24,092 nucleotides of DNA from JANYGM01 sp043764015 (GTDB taxonomy: Bacteria; Bacteroidota; Bacteroidia; Cytophagales; Thermonemataceae), in assembly GCA_043764015.1 (NCBI GenBank), contig JAYUKY010000133.1, positions 1-24,092 on the forward strand. Reading direction: 5' to 3'. Of the stretch, positions 13,524 through 21,444 are shown in pieces. The position numbers and the translations under genes were made by a program. The first letter of the stretch is position 1. The number at the start of each line of letters is the position of its first letter. The notes beneath the pieces are model-generated. The model made no database searches, had not been told where the DNA came from, and worked only from the letters and a program-made list of their open reading frames with translations.

Positions 13524-16280
13524 CTATTCAAATGCTTTTTTCAAAATCTCTTCTTGTTCTTTGATATGTATTTTGTTGTAACCTGTTGCTGGTGAAGCAC
13601 TTGCTTTACGAGAAATACATTCTATTGCGCCATAATGTTGCAACATAAAACCAAAAGCACCCATATTTTTAGGCTCTTCTTGTACCCAAACTGGTTTTAC
13701 TTTCTTGTACTTTTTCAAGATTTCGTCTAGTTGTTTTTGAGGAAATGGATATAATTGCTCCAAACGAATGATAGCCACATCTTTAATGTCTTCTGTGCGT
13801 TGCTTGCGGAGCATATCAATAGCCACCTTTCCAGAACATAAAAGCACTTTTCGTACCTTTTTCGTATCCACAAAATCATCATCTAAAACCTCTTGGAAAC
13901 TGCCCTTTGTAAAATCTTCCAAAGGAGATGACACAAAATCAGTATCACGCAAATTAGACTTTGGTGACATCACAATTAGTGGCTTACGGAACTCCCAAGC
14001 CAGTTGACGGCGCATAGCGTGGAACAAATTTGCAGATTTTGTGATGTTCACAACAACCATATTTTCTTCTGCACACATTTGCAGAAAACGCTCCAAACGA
14101 GCAGAAGAATGTTCTGGTCCTTGCCCCTCGTAGCCGTGAGGAAGTAAAAGTACCAAACCAATCATTTGATGCCATTTTGTTTCTGTAGCAGCAATAAATT
14201 GGTCAATAATTACCTGCGCTGTATTGGCAAAATCTCCAAATTGTGCTTCCCAAATGACAAGCGCATTAGGATTTGCCATAGAATAACCAAACTCAAAACC
14301 CATTACGCCATATTCAGATAAATGTGAGTTAAAGATGCGGAAAGGCTGTTTTTGGTCAGGCGTGATATGGTCTAAACTAGAATATTTTGCATTGGTTTCA
14401 CTATCAGAATAAACGGCTTGGCGGTGCGAAAACGTCCCACGCTTCACGTCTTGCCCTGTTAGGCGCACAATTTTGTTCTCTAGCAAAATAGAACCATAGG
14501 CTAAAAGTTCTGCACAAGCCCAATCAAGTTGTTTTTTGCCAAAAAAATTGTCTTTTCTGTCTGCTATTAGTTTTGTAACCTGTTTTAGGGTATTAAAACC
14601 TTCTGGAAGTTTTGCAATAGCTTCACCAACTTTATTGATGACATCAATAGAAATGCCTGTTTCTGGTGATTTTTCAAAATCAGTTATTTTTGAGCGACGA
14701 AGTTTTAGCCAATCAGTTTCTAGTTGCGAAAATATGTAAGGTAATGCTTTCTGTTTCACCTCATTAAGACGTTCTTGGAGCATTGCTTTGAGTTGTACGT
14801 CCATTTCTTTGACAAGGTCTGCATCAAAACCATTTTCAATAAGTTTTTTAGAATAAACCTCACGTGGCGTTGGGTGCTTATTGATGACATTATAAAGCGT
14901 TGGTTGCGTAAAACGTGGCTCATCTGACTCATTATGCCCATATTTACGGTAGCAAACCATATCAATAAAAATATCTTGTTGAAATTTTTGGCGGTATTCT
15001 GCTGCTAATTGCGCACAAAACACAACTGCCTCTGCATCATCACCATTAACGTGCAAAATAGGTGCATCAATGATTTTGGCAATATCTGTACAATAAATAC
15101 TAGAACGGGCATCTTCAAAATCAGTCGTAAAACCAACTTGATTATTAATGACAAAATGTATAGTTCCGCCTGTCTTAAATCCTTCTAACTTAGCCATTTG
15201 TGTAACTTCATACACAATCCCTTGCCCAGCCACAGCCGCATCTCCGTGCAAGAGAATAGGCAAAACCAAGTGAGAGTCAAAGTGTTCTTCATCAATTTGC
15301 GCCCTCACGTAGCCTTCCACAATAGAGCTAACTGTTTCTAAGTGAGATGGATTAGGTGCAAGACGCATATTAACAGTTTTTCCTGCTGGTGTCGTAATTA
15401 CGCTAGAATAGCCCATATGGTATTTTACATCACCGCTTCCAAGCTCCAAATCAGGGGTTGCTGTACCTTCAAATTCAGAAAAAACCTGCTCGTAAGTTTT
15501 TTTCATAATATTTGTAAGGATATTCAAACGACCTCTGTGCGCCATACCAATAACCACCTCTTTTGTGCCTAAATCAGCTACTTTATTGATAATGGCATCA
15601 AGTGCAGTAATAGTATTGTCGCCTCCTTCCAAAGAAAAACGCTTTTGACCTACATATTTTGTGTGCAAAAAGTTTTCAAAAACCACCGCCTCATTAAGTT
15701 TTGAGAGGATATGTTTCTTAAAATTAGTATCAGGCGTGAAGCTAAGGGCATCTTTTTCAATTTTATTTTTGAGCCATTCCAACACTTCTGGGTCTCTGAT
15801 GTACATATACTCAAACCCAATGGTATTTTCGTAAATGTGTTTTAGAGAAGAGATTATTTTAGAAAGTGTGGCAGCACCTATTCCAATGTCATTTCCAGAC
15901 TGAAAAACAGTTTCCAAATCACTTTCCAAAAGTCCAAAATCTTTCAAATCAAGCCACGACTGACGTGTTTTGCGTTCACGTATTGGGTTTGTGTTGGCAC
16001 GCAAATGCGCTCTAGAACGGTAAGCGTAGATAAGTTGCGCTACTTTTGCTTCTTTAAGAATATCATCAGAAGAAATATTAGCAGAATTGCTGTTTGATGT
16101 AGCAGACGCAGATTTTACGTTGTTATTTGTGCCATTTTCAGGGAATTTGTTGGCAAAATCAAATCCTTCAAAGAATTTTTGCCAGCTTTCATCAACGCTA
16201 GCAGGATTTTGGTTGTAAGACTGGTAAAGCCCATCAATGTACTCACCGTGAGCATTGGCAATATAAGAAAATTTGTCCAT
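13524..16280 (-). CDS. sucA: 2-oxoglutarate dehydrogenase E1 component
   Basis: The thiamine-diphosphate-dependent E1 subunit decarboxylates 2-oxoglutarate in the TCA cycle and passes succinyl groups to E2 (SucB). Its 918 residues match the family length (E. coli 933). Visible features: the N-terminal E2-contact segment YIDGLYQSYNQNPASVDESW; an Asn/Ser-rich linker near 50-70; KRFSLEGGD (213-221) and GMAHRGRLN (245-253); and the ThDP/Mg motif GDAAVAGQG to NNQVGFTT (346-386). DNA-visible C-terminal pieces are EFGYSMANP and LLPHGYEGQGPEHSSARLER. A strong promoter lies at 16328-16357, behind the FKBP terminator. No sucB is adjacent: the gene downstream is the convergent proS. SucA is therefore transcribed alone here, which is less usual. 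Confidence 0.97.
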   Translation of the reverse strand: MDKFSYIANAHGEYIDGLYQSYNQNPASVDESWQKFFEGFDFANKFPENGTNNNVKSASATSNSNSANISSDDILKEAKVAQLIYAYRSRAHLRANTNPIRERKTRQSWLDLKDFGLLESDLETVFQSGNDIGIGAATLSKIISSLKHIYENTIGFEYMYIRDPEVLEWLKNKIEKDALSFTPDTNFKKHILSKLNEAVVFENFLHTKYVGQKRFSLEGGDNTITALDAIINKVADLGTKEVVIGMAHRGRLNILTNIMKKTYEQVFSEFEGTATPDLELGSGDVKYHMGYSSVITTPAGKTVNMRLAPNPSHLETVSSIVEGYVRAQIDEEHFDSHLVLPILLHGDAAVAGQGIVYEVTQMAKLEGFKTGGTIHFVINNQVGFTTDFEDARSSIYCTDIAKIIDAPILHVNGDDAEAVVFCAQLAAEYRQKFQQDIFIDMVCYRKYGHNESDEPRFTQPTLYNVINKHPTPREVYSKKLIENGFDADLVKEMDVQLKAMLQERLNEVKQKALPYIFSQLETDWLKLRRSKITDFEKSPETGISIDVINKVGEAIAKLPEGFNTLKQVTKLIADRKDNFFGKKQLDWACAELLAYGSILLENKIVRLTGQDVKRGTFSHRQAVYSDSETNAKYSSLDHITPDQKQPFRIFNSHLSEYGVMGFEFGYSMANPNALVIWEAQFGDFANTAQVIIDQFIAATETKWHQMIGLVLLLPHGYEGQGPEHSSARLERFLQMCAEENMVVVNITKSANLFHAMRRQLAWEFRKPLIVMSPKSNLRDTDFVSSPLEDFTKGSFQEVLDDDFVDTKKVRKVLLCSGKVAIDMLRKQRTEDIKDVAIIRLEQLYPFPQKQLDEILKKYKKVKPVWVQEEPKNMGAFGFMLQHYGAIECISRKASASPATGYNKIHIKEQEEILKKAFE

Positions 16281-16327
16281 TGACTATGAAGTTTGAGGTT
16301 AAGTTAAATACTTATCAGAAATATCCA

Positions 16328-16357
16328 CAAATATAAACTTCTTTCACAAAAAACAAA
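16328..16357 (-). promoter_or_regulatory. -33/-7 promoter of sucA
   Basis: Read on the minus strand, TTTG (16357-16354), 18 bases, then TATATTTG (16335-16328) give a near-perfect Bacteroidota promoter. The leader is about 40 bases. It directly follows the terminator of the upstream operon. Confidence 0.65.
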
Positions 16358-16371
16358 TCAATAAAGTAAAA

Positions 16372-16403
16372 AATCCTTTCTATTTTTTAGAATAGAAAGG
16401 ATT
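16372..16403. terminator. Terminator of the ppk2-FKBP operon
   Basis: AATCCTTTCTATT (16372-16384) pairs perfectly over 13 bp with AATAGAAAGGATT (16391-16403), loop TTTTAG. T-tracts follow on both strands. On the minus strand it lies 66 bases past the FKBP stop and insulates sucA. Confidence 0.85.
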
Positions 16404-16468
16404 TTTTTGATAAATCAAACACCTACACAAAACTTACAAATTATCAATGTCGTTATTTAAGTGTTTTT

Positions 16469-16936
16469 TTATTCAAATAAAAAAGGTTTTTTTTCTGCTT
16501 CTTCTTGTGTTTTAATACTTATCATTTCCACCTCAAAAACAAGTTCTTGCCCTGCAAGTGGGTGATTAGCATCAATAATTAAAGTTTTCTCTCTGATTTC
16601 TCTAATAACTGCGGGAATTTGTTGCCCATTTGAAAGGCTAACACCAATTTGCCCTCCAACGACAAGTTCAAAATCTTCTGGAATGCTATCTTTAGGAAAT
16701 TCTCCTATCATATCTGCTTTTGCTGCGCCATAAGCTTGTTCTGAAGCAATTTGAAGTATCTTTTTGTCGCCTACTTGCATACCAAGTACGCCATTTTCAA
16801 ATCCAGGTATCATTTGTCCTGCACCCAGTTGAAATTCTAGTGGGGGTTTGCCAATGGAGCTATCAAAAATAGCCCCATTGGTTAATTTTCCTGTGTAATG
16901 TACTTGTACTACGTGATTTTTTTGTGCTAATAACAT
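16469..16936 (-). CDS. SlyD/SlpA-like FKBP-type peptidyl-prolyl cis-trans isomerase
   Basis: A folding helper that isomerises Xaa-Pro bonds. The 155-residue protein opens with a typical FKBP half-domain: VVQVHYTGKLTNGAIFDSS (9-27), PLEFQLGAGQMIPGFENGVLGM (32-53) and GDKKILQIASEQAYG. An insert-in-flap chaperone domain (about 71-125; GEFPKDSIPEDFELVVGG to DANHPLAG) is inserted before the last strand, which is the SlyD hallmark. There is no signal peptide and no His-rich metal tail as in E. coli SlyD, so nickel binding is unlikely. It starts 21 bases after the ppk2 stop and shares its transcript; a strong terminator follows. Confidence 0.93.
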   Translation of the reverse strand: MLLAQKNHVVQVHYTGKLTNGAIFDSSIGKPPLEFQLGAGQMIPGFENGVLGMQVGDKKILQIASEQAYGAAKADMIGEFPKDSIPEDFELVVGGQIGVSLSNGQQIPAVIREIREKTLIIDANHPLAGQELVFEVEMISIKTQEEAEKKPFLFE

Positions 16937-16957
16937 CTTAATTGTGATTTTTAGTTA

Positions 16958-17893
16958 CTATTTTTTAGTTGCTTTTTTTCTTGGTTTCACCTCATTGAAT
17001 GGTTTGGTAGAAACTTTAATAGAAATTCTTTCTGACGCTTTCTCTGACGCTTTTTCAGCTAGTTTTTTCGTAGCCTTTTCTGTTGCTTTTCCTGTTGCTT
17101 TTACCTTTTGTGAGATGTCATACTTTACTTTCTCTGCCATTTTGAGAGGCAAAGCAGTTGTAAGTTTTGGGTACTCTAGGTTGAGTTTTTCAAGCGTTTC
17201 TAGTACACGCTTGGCAATGCGGTATTCTTTATACCAATTTTGGTCAGCAGGAATAATTTCCCACTCAGGTTTGTCGCAAGCTGCAAAAACATCTTGGTAG
17301 GCATTCATATAGTCGTCCCATTTTTTAGAAGTTTCCCAATCTCCATCACTATGCTTCCAAAATTTTTCTGGGTTATTTCTGCGTTCTACGAGTTTCTCGT
17401 GTTGTTTTTCCTTTGAAATATGCAAATAAAATTTCAGAATAATGGTATTATTTTCCTCTTGCAAAAGTTTTTCAAAGTTGTTGATATGCTCAAAACGTCT
17501 TTTGACGTGGTCTGCGTCTATCCATTTTTCAACGGCAGGGACTAGCACATCTTCATAGTGAGAACGGTTGAAAAGCATAATCATACCTTGTGAAGGCACA
17601 TTTTTATGAATACGCCACAAAAAATCATACTGTCTTTCTTCTTCTGTGGGAGCTTTGTAGGCACGTACATCAACGCCTAACGGATTAAGTCCAGAAAAAA
17701 CATTTTTCACTACGCCATCTTTCCCAGAGGCATCTAAACCCTGCAAAACAATCAATAGACTATATTTCCCTTGTGCAAAAAATACATTTTGCAATTCTCC
17801 TATTTTTTCTAAGATTTTGGCAGTTTTCAGTTTTGTGTCTTCTTTATCTAGCTTTTCAGGAGCTTTGGTAGATATTTTTGAGAATTTTGACAT
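16958..17893 (-). CDS. ppk2: Polyphosphate kinase 2 (PPK2) with a Lys/Ala-rich tail
   Basis: PPK2 enzymes transfer phosphate between polyphosphate and nucleotides, usually making ADP/ATP or GTP from polyphosphate. The start MSKFSKISTK at 17893 is chosen because the in-frame ATG at 17935 lies inside the promoter box; this gives 311 residues. Motifs: Walker A GLDASGKDG (52-60), KAPTEEERQYDFLWR (80-94), FNRSHYEDVL (108-117) and lid RRNNPEKFWKHSDGDW (171-186). NRSHYEDVL rather than NRSWYNRA resembles the AMP/ADP-using class III branch; this assignment is by motif only. The catalytic domain ends near 245. Residues 250-311 form a tail rich in Lys, Ala, Glu and Thr (for example ATEKATKKLAEKASEK). 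It heads an operon with the FKBP. Confidence 0.93.
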   Translation of the reverse strand: MSKFSKISTKAPEKLDKEDTKLKTAKILEKIGELQNVFFAQGKYSLLIVLQGLDASGKDGVVKNVFSGLNPLGVDVRAYKAPTEEERQYDFLWRIHKNVPSQGMIMLFNRSHYEDVLVPAVEKWIDADHVKRRFEHINNFEKLLQEENNTIILKFYLHISKEKQHEKLVERRNNPEKFWKHSDGDWETSKKWDDYMNAYQDVFAACDKPEWEIIPADQNWYKEYRIAKRVLETLEKLNLEYPKLTTALPLKMAEKVKYDISQKVKATGKATEKATKKLAEKASEKASERISIKVSTKPFNEVKPRKKATKK

Positions 17894-17932
17894 AATTGGA
17901 GATGTAAAGTGTGAAATGATATAGTATTTACG

Positions 17933-17940
17933 CAAACATA
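17933..17940 (-). promoter_or_regulatory. -7 box (TATGTTTG) of the ppk2-FKBP operon
   Basis: It is a full match to TAnnTTTG and overlaps the upstream ATG at 17935. The leader to the ATG at 17893 would be about 30 bases. No good -33 box is visible. Confidence 0.5.
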
Positions 17941-17983
17941 ACTGTTTTTTTAGATTTTTCTAGCCTTTTTACTAAAAAAAGTT

Positions 17984-20164
17984 TTACTTCAAATTCAATA
18001 CGAAAAGTTCTAATTTTTTGTCTGTTTCTTTTCCTTGCATCACAAAAACTTGACTACCTATTATCAAAATTTCATCTCTGCGGTTGAGCCTTAAGTCTAC
18101 GCCCAAATCAAATTCTGGTACAACAATAACACCATTAGGGCTAATACACATCATAAAAGATTTTTCTGTAACATCTGCTTGCCAACCTTCTTTTTTGCCT
18201 TTGACATACAAAACCAAAATATTTCCGTTTGGAAGTAATGCCGTTTTGATATGCCTAATATTTTCTGTTTCAATATTTTTATACTTCGTGAGCCACGTTA
18301 CGCCCTCGTTGCCTTGTTCTGTCCAATTTCCTCCAAATGTATAAAAACCGCCCTTTTCAGAAATCCCTTTTGAAAGCACTATTTCTTTTGGTACAACATT
18401 CCAACCTTTTGTTCGCACTACTTCAAAATCTTTTTTAATTTTTATAAAGCCCAAATTACGTGGGTCGTTGTTACTTTTACCAATTTTAGCACTATTCATA
18501 GACTTTCCGTTGGCATCTAGTTCACCTGAAAAAAGTACACAATAGCCATCAGTAACCTCAATAACGCCTCCAAGTTCTGTATAAACGCCGTTATCGTTAG
18601 ACCATTTGTAGTATTTTTGTGTTGGTATGCTTATTTCTTCATAAAGCGGATAAATTGTGCCATAACCATCAGCTGTAGTTCCGTGATAGGTTTTGAAGGT
18701 ATAAATTACTTTTGAATTGATATTATCTTTTGAAAATTTGTGCAAATGTATGCCACGAGGATAGTTATCACCCAAATCAATAGCTATAAAGTTATTATCT
18801 TGTCCTTTTTCAAGGAAATTATCAAAAGAATGCCCTGAAGTTTGCCCAAAATTTCTAGTAATAAGAAGTGTTTGAGGGTCAAAAATCACCGCAATTCCGC
18901 CTTGATGATTTAGTCCGTCATTACTTTTATTCATTGTGCGCCCCATCATAAATGCCAAAACGCCATCTTTATGCCTCAAAGTTGCAGAATAACTACCAAC
19001 TCTAAAAATATTAAGTGTTTCTTTATCAGATGGTTGTGTCTTGCTAAGTAACATTTTACCTTGCTTATCAGCTTTATAAAGCGTAATCAAATCATTTGTA
19101 GTGGCATCTGTGTTTGCTTTTGCAACCATATAATAATAATTGCCTTCATTGTCGTTGGTGGCAGCCAAAATATCAGTATTAGCGGTAGAAGTCAGTAGAA
19201 TATTTTGAGAAGAGGAAAGATTTTTGTTAAATTTTGTCAAATAAATCTTTTTTGTTTTCACATCTTGCCAAATGCTTTCTAGTTCTCCTGCGGGGTTTTG
19301 CATTAAATAAAACTTTCTAGGCTGTCTATTTTGTGTACTCAAAGCATCAGAAGGTGCGCCTTCCACAGCAAAAGCAATTTTTTTGAGTTCTCCCAATGGC
19401 GTTTTTATGATGCCATTTGTATTACCATTATTGTTGTTATTGTTATTATTGTTGTTGTTATTGTTATTATTGTTGTTATCTATAACTTCTGTTTCTGTCG
19501 TAATTTCCGTAGAATTATCTTCTGTAATAACATTTCCATTATAGATTTTCAACTGCTTTAAATATCCTTCAAAAACTTCACCATTGGCAAAATTAACATT
19601 TGTAAAATCTTTGTTTTCATATTCTGATACACACATATTATCAAAGACAATTTCGGTTTGTGTAGCTTGCTTTTTATCCAAATAAATGGTTGCCAGCCCA
19701 TTTTTGTAGGTAATAGTTGCCTCGTGCCATTGATTAGGCTGATACTTGGTTGTGCTACTTTTAGACACAACACCATTATTGCCTTTGAGCATTACTGTGC
19801 CATTTTCTGCCAAATAAAATATCAATAATCTACAACTTCTGCCCATCACAAGCACAGGCATATCATCAAGTTTTGACACTTTGAAAAATATATTTACAGA
19901 AAAATCTTGATAATTAAGTTCACTAATACTAGCAGAACGCATCATATTACCTGTTCCAGCATCAAAGTCACCATAAACGCCGCCAAGATACGCAACACCT
20001 TCTTTAAACACCACATTGACTATTTGGGCATCTTTTGCCTTTGTGGTGGCTTCTTTTCCATTGGTAAGCAACGGATAATGTGCTAATAATGTAGCTTTTT
20101 GTGCTGATATTATCCCAATGGAACACAGAAACAAAATTGTGAGTAACAAGTTGATTTTTTTCAT
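17984..20164 (-). CDS. Secreted LamG/concanavalin-A-like protein with poly-Asn linker
   Basis: The start MKKINLLLTILFLCSIG at 20164 is supported by a promoter whose -33 box covers the upstream ATG (20236); it gives 726 residues. A signal peptide ends near residue 21 (ISAQ), so the protein is probably exported. Residues about 27-215 look like a LamG/concanavalin-A-like domain (LLAHYPL start, QDFSVNIFFKVS, NQWHEATITYKNGLATIYLDKK, GYLKQLKIYNG). A run of 17 Asn (230-246) then links to a large beta-rich C-terminal region of about 480 residues, with repeated strand-turn patterns that may be a beta-propeller. No catalytic motif is seen, no lipobox, and no T9SS C-terminal domain is clear. It could be a surface or periplasmic sugar-binding protein. 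Function unknown. Confidence 0.85.
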   Translation of the reverse strand: MKKINLLLTILFLCSIGIISAQKATLLAHYPLLTNGKEATTKAKDAQIVNVVFKEGVAYLGGVYGDFDAGTGNMMRSASISELNYQDFSVNIFFKVSKLDDMPVLVMGRSCRLLIFYLAENGTVMLKGNNGVVSKSSTTKYQPNQWHEATITYKNGLATIYLDKKQATQTEIVFDNMCVSEYENKDFTNVNFANGEVFEGYLKQLKIYNGNVITEDNSTEITTETEVIDNNNNNNNNNNNNNNNNNGNTNGIIKTPLGELKKIAFAVEGAPSDALSTQNRQPRKFYLMQNPAGELESIWQDVKTKKIYLTKFNKNLSSSQNILLTSTANTDILAATNDNEGNYYYMVAKANTDATTNDLITLYKADKQGKMLLSKTQPSDKETLNIFRVGSYSATLRHKDGVLAFMMGRTMNKSNDGLNHQGGIAVIFDPQTLLITRNFGQTSGHSFDNFLEKGQDNNFIAIDLGDNYPRGIHLHKFSKDNINSKVIYTFKTYHGTTADGYGTIYPLYEEISIPTQKYYKWSNDNGVYTELGGVIEVTDGYCVLFSGELDANGKSMNSAKIGKSNNDPRNLGFIKIKKDFEVVRTKGWNVVPKEIVLSKGISEKGGFYTFGGNWTEQGNEGVTWLTKYKNIETENIRHIKTALLPNGNILVLYVKGKKEGWQADVTEKSFMMCISPNGVIVVPEFDLGVDLRLNRRDEILIIGSQVFVMQGKETDKKLELFVLNLK
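19427..19477 (-). repeat. Trinucleotide AAT/AAC tract coding for 17 consecutive Asn
   Basis: Seventeen in-frame Asn codons mix AAC and AAT irregularly, so the tract is not a pure microsatellite. This favours selection for a flexible linker over recent slippage. Confidence 0.9.
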
Positions 20165-20207
20165 AAAATAATCATTAAAGTTTGTTTTTGAATTAGAGAA
20201 TGTTTTG

Positions 20208-20236
20208 CAAAATAAGAATTTTAGAGGAAAGAACAA
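20208..20236 (-). promoter_or_regulatory. -33/-7 promoter of the LamG gene
   Basis: On the minus strand, TTG (20236-20234), 18 bases, then TTATTTTG (20215-20208), one mismatch from TAnnTTTG. It lies 43 bases upstream of the chosen ATG. Confidence 0.5.
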
Positions 20237-20292
20237 TATTTTTAAAGAAATTCAATAATTTCACTTGAAAAACACACTAAAAAACGTATTTT

Positions 20293-20300
20293 TACATTTC
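20293..20300 (+). promoter_or_regulatory. -7-like box (TACATTTC) before the first LRR/TPR gene
   Basis: TACATTTC is one base from TAnnTTTG and lies 22 bases before the TTG start. It would serve the two tandem paralogues. Confidence 0.35.
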
Positions 20301-20322
20301 AAACAAAAACCTCGCCAAAATT

Positions 20323-21411
20323 TTGGAAAAATATTTATTAGAAAATAGCAAAGACGCACAAGAAATGCGTAAAAACCTGCGTCAGTTGCTAGAAACAGGG
20401 GAAGGCGTAAATATAAAATTAGCTTTTACGCTTATTGAAGGCGGTGGTTTGCACGAAACACTTGCTACATACGTACTTGTGAGCTTTTTATGGCACGAGT
20501 CAGAGGAAATACAAAAGTGGGCAGGTGAAATAATTGCGAGCCATTTGCCACCAAAAGTAGCCCAAAAGTGGCTTTTAGAAGAGAAACCAAAAAGAAGACA
20601 ATACTATTATTATTTGCAATATATCAAAGAAAAAACACTTTGCCACGACTTGGAGAAGATTTCTAAACATAAAATGGTGGATAAAACCGTTTTGGGAATG
20701 GCAACGCTCAAAATGTCCAAAAAAGGTGGTTTATTTTGCCTAAAACATAAATTAGCACCTACAAATGATATTTTGAGAGAAATATTAAATAATTTTACGC
20801 TTGATTTGAATGACTTTGGGTTAGAAGAATTGCCAGAAGAAGTAACACATTTTGTAAATTTGCGTGAGCTAACTATTTGTAGAAATAAATTTACAGAACT
20901 TCCTAAAAACTTTGAAAATCTACGTAATTTGGAGAAGATAACCTATGCAGGAACGCCTCTAAAACCATCAGAAATAAAGCGTTTGGAGAAAATGATGCCT
21001 TATTTTTTTGGAGATAACCTCTATAATAAAGGTTGCAATCTTTATCATCATAGCAAACAACCTAAAAAAGCTATTCCTATTTTTAGAAAATCAATAAAAC
21101 TGATACCTGAATATGCAGAAGGTTGGCACAATTTGGGAGCGTGTTTGCTGGATACAAATCAAGAAGAAAAAGCTCTTATGCCACTCAATACCGCTATAAA
21201 ATGCTATGATGAGCGGCTTCTATCAATGCGTAATGCCTATGATTTATTTTGGAAATCTTGTGTTTTTGCACTTCTAAAAAATAAAGAAACTGCTTTTAAA
21301 TTCTTGCAAGAAGCCATTGACATCAATCCAAGCTACAAAAATTCGGCAAAAATAGAGCCAGATTATAAAGCATACTTTGAAGATGAAATGTTTAAGGAAA
21401 TTACGAAATAA
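20323..21411 (+). CDS. Helical + leucine-rich repeat + TPR protein, paralogue 1
   Basis: No named family is recognised. There is no ATG between the upstream stop (20278) and the conserved N-terminus, so TTG at 20323 is the likely start; the paralogue aligns from the next residue (EKYLLEN). Visible parts of the 362 residues: a helical, HEAT-like region (about 1-130); LRRs at about 163-225 (LEELPEEVTHFVNLRELTIC, KFTELPKNFENLRNLEKITY); and TPR-like repeats at about 231-340 (ACLLDTNQEEKALMPLNTAI, LLKNKETAFKFLQEAIDINP). It has no signal peptide or membrane segment, so it is probably a cytoplasmic scaffold or binding protein. It is 33 bases upstream of its paralogue and probably cotranscribed. Confidence 0.85.
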   Translation: MEKYLLENSKDAQEMRKNLRQLLETGEGVNIKLAFTLIEGGGLHETLATYVLVSFLWHESEEIQKWAGEIIASHLPPKVAQKWLLEEKPKRRQYYYYLQYIKEKTLCHDLEKISKHKMVDKTVLGMATLKMSKKGGLFCLKHKLAPTNDILREILNNFTLDLNDFGLEELPEEVTHFVNLRELTICRNKFTELPKNFENLRNLEKITYAGTPLKPSEIKRLEKMMPYFFGDNLYNKGCNLYHHSKQPKKAIPIFRKSIKLIPEYAEGWHNLGACLLDTNQEEKALMPLNTAIKCYDERLLSMRNAYDLFWKSCVFALLKNKETAFKFLQEAIDINPSYKNSAKIEPDYKAYFEDEMFKEITK

Positions 21412-21444
21412 AAATACGAATTAATATTTATTTAGCTATTCCTT

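Noticed and set aside
13768..14007. Plus-strand ORF inside sucA
   Set aside because: It is a shadow of sucA codons, with Ser/Thr/Lys bias typical of the antisense frame.
17894..17935. Longer ppk2 start (MRKYYIISHF)
   Set aside because: The ATG lies inside the -7 box TATGTTTG, so it is upstream of the expected transcript start.
19558..19776. Second minus-strand ORF inside the LamG gene
   Set aside because: It is an alternative frame of the same DNA with no signal peptide or motif of its own.
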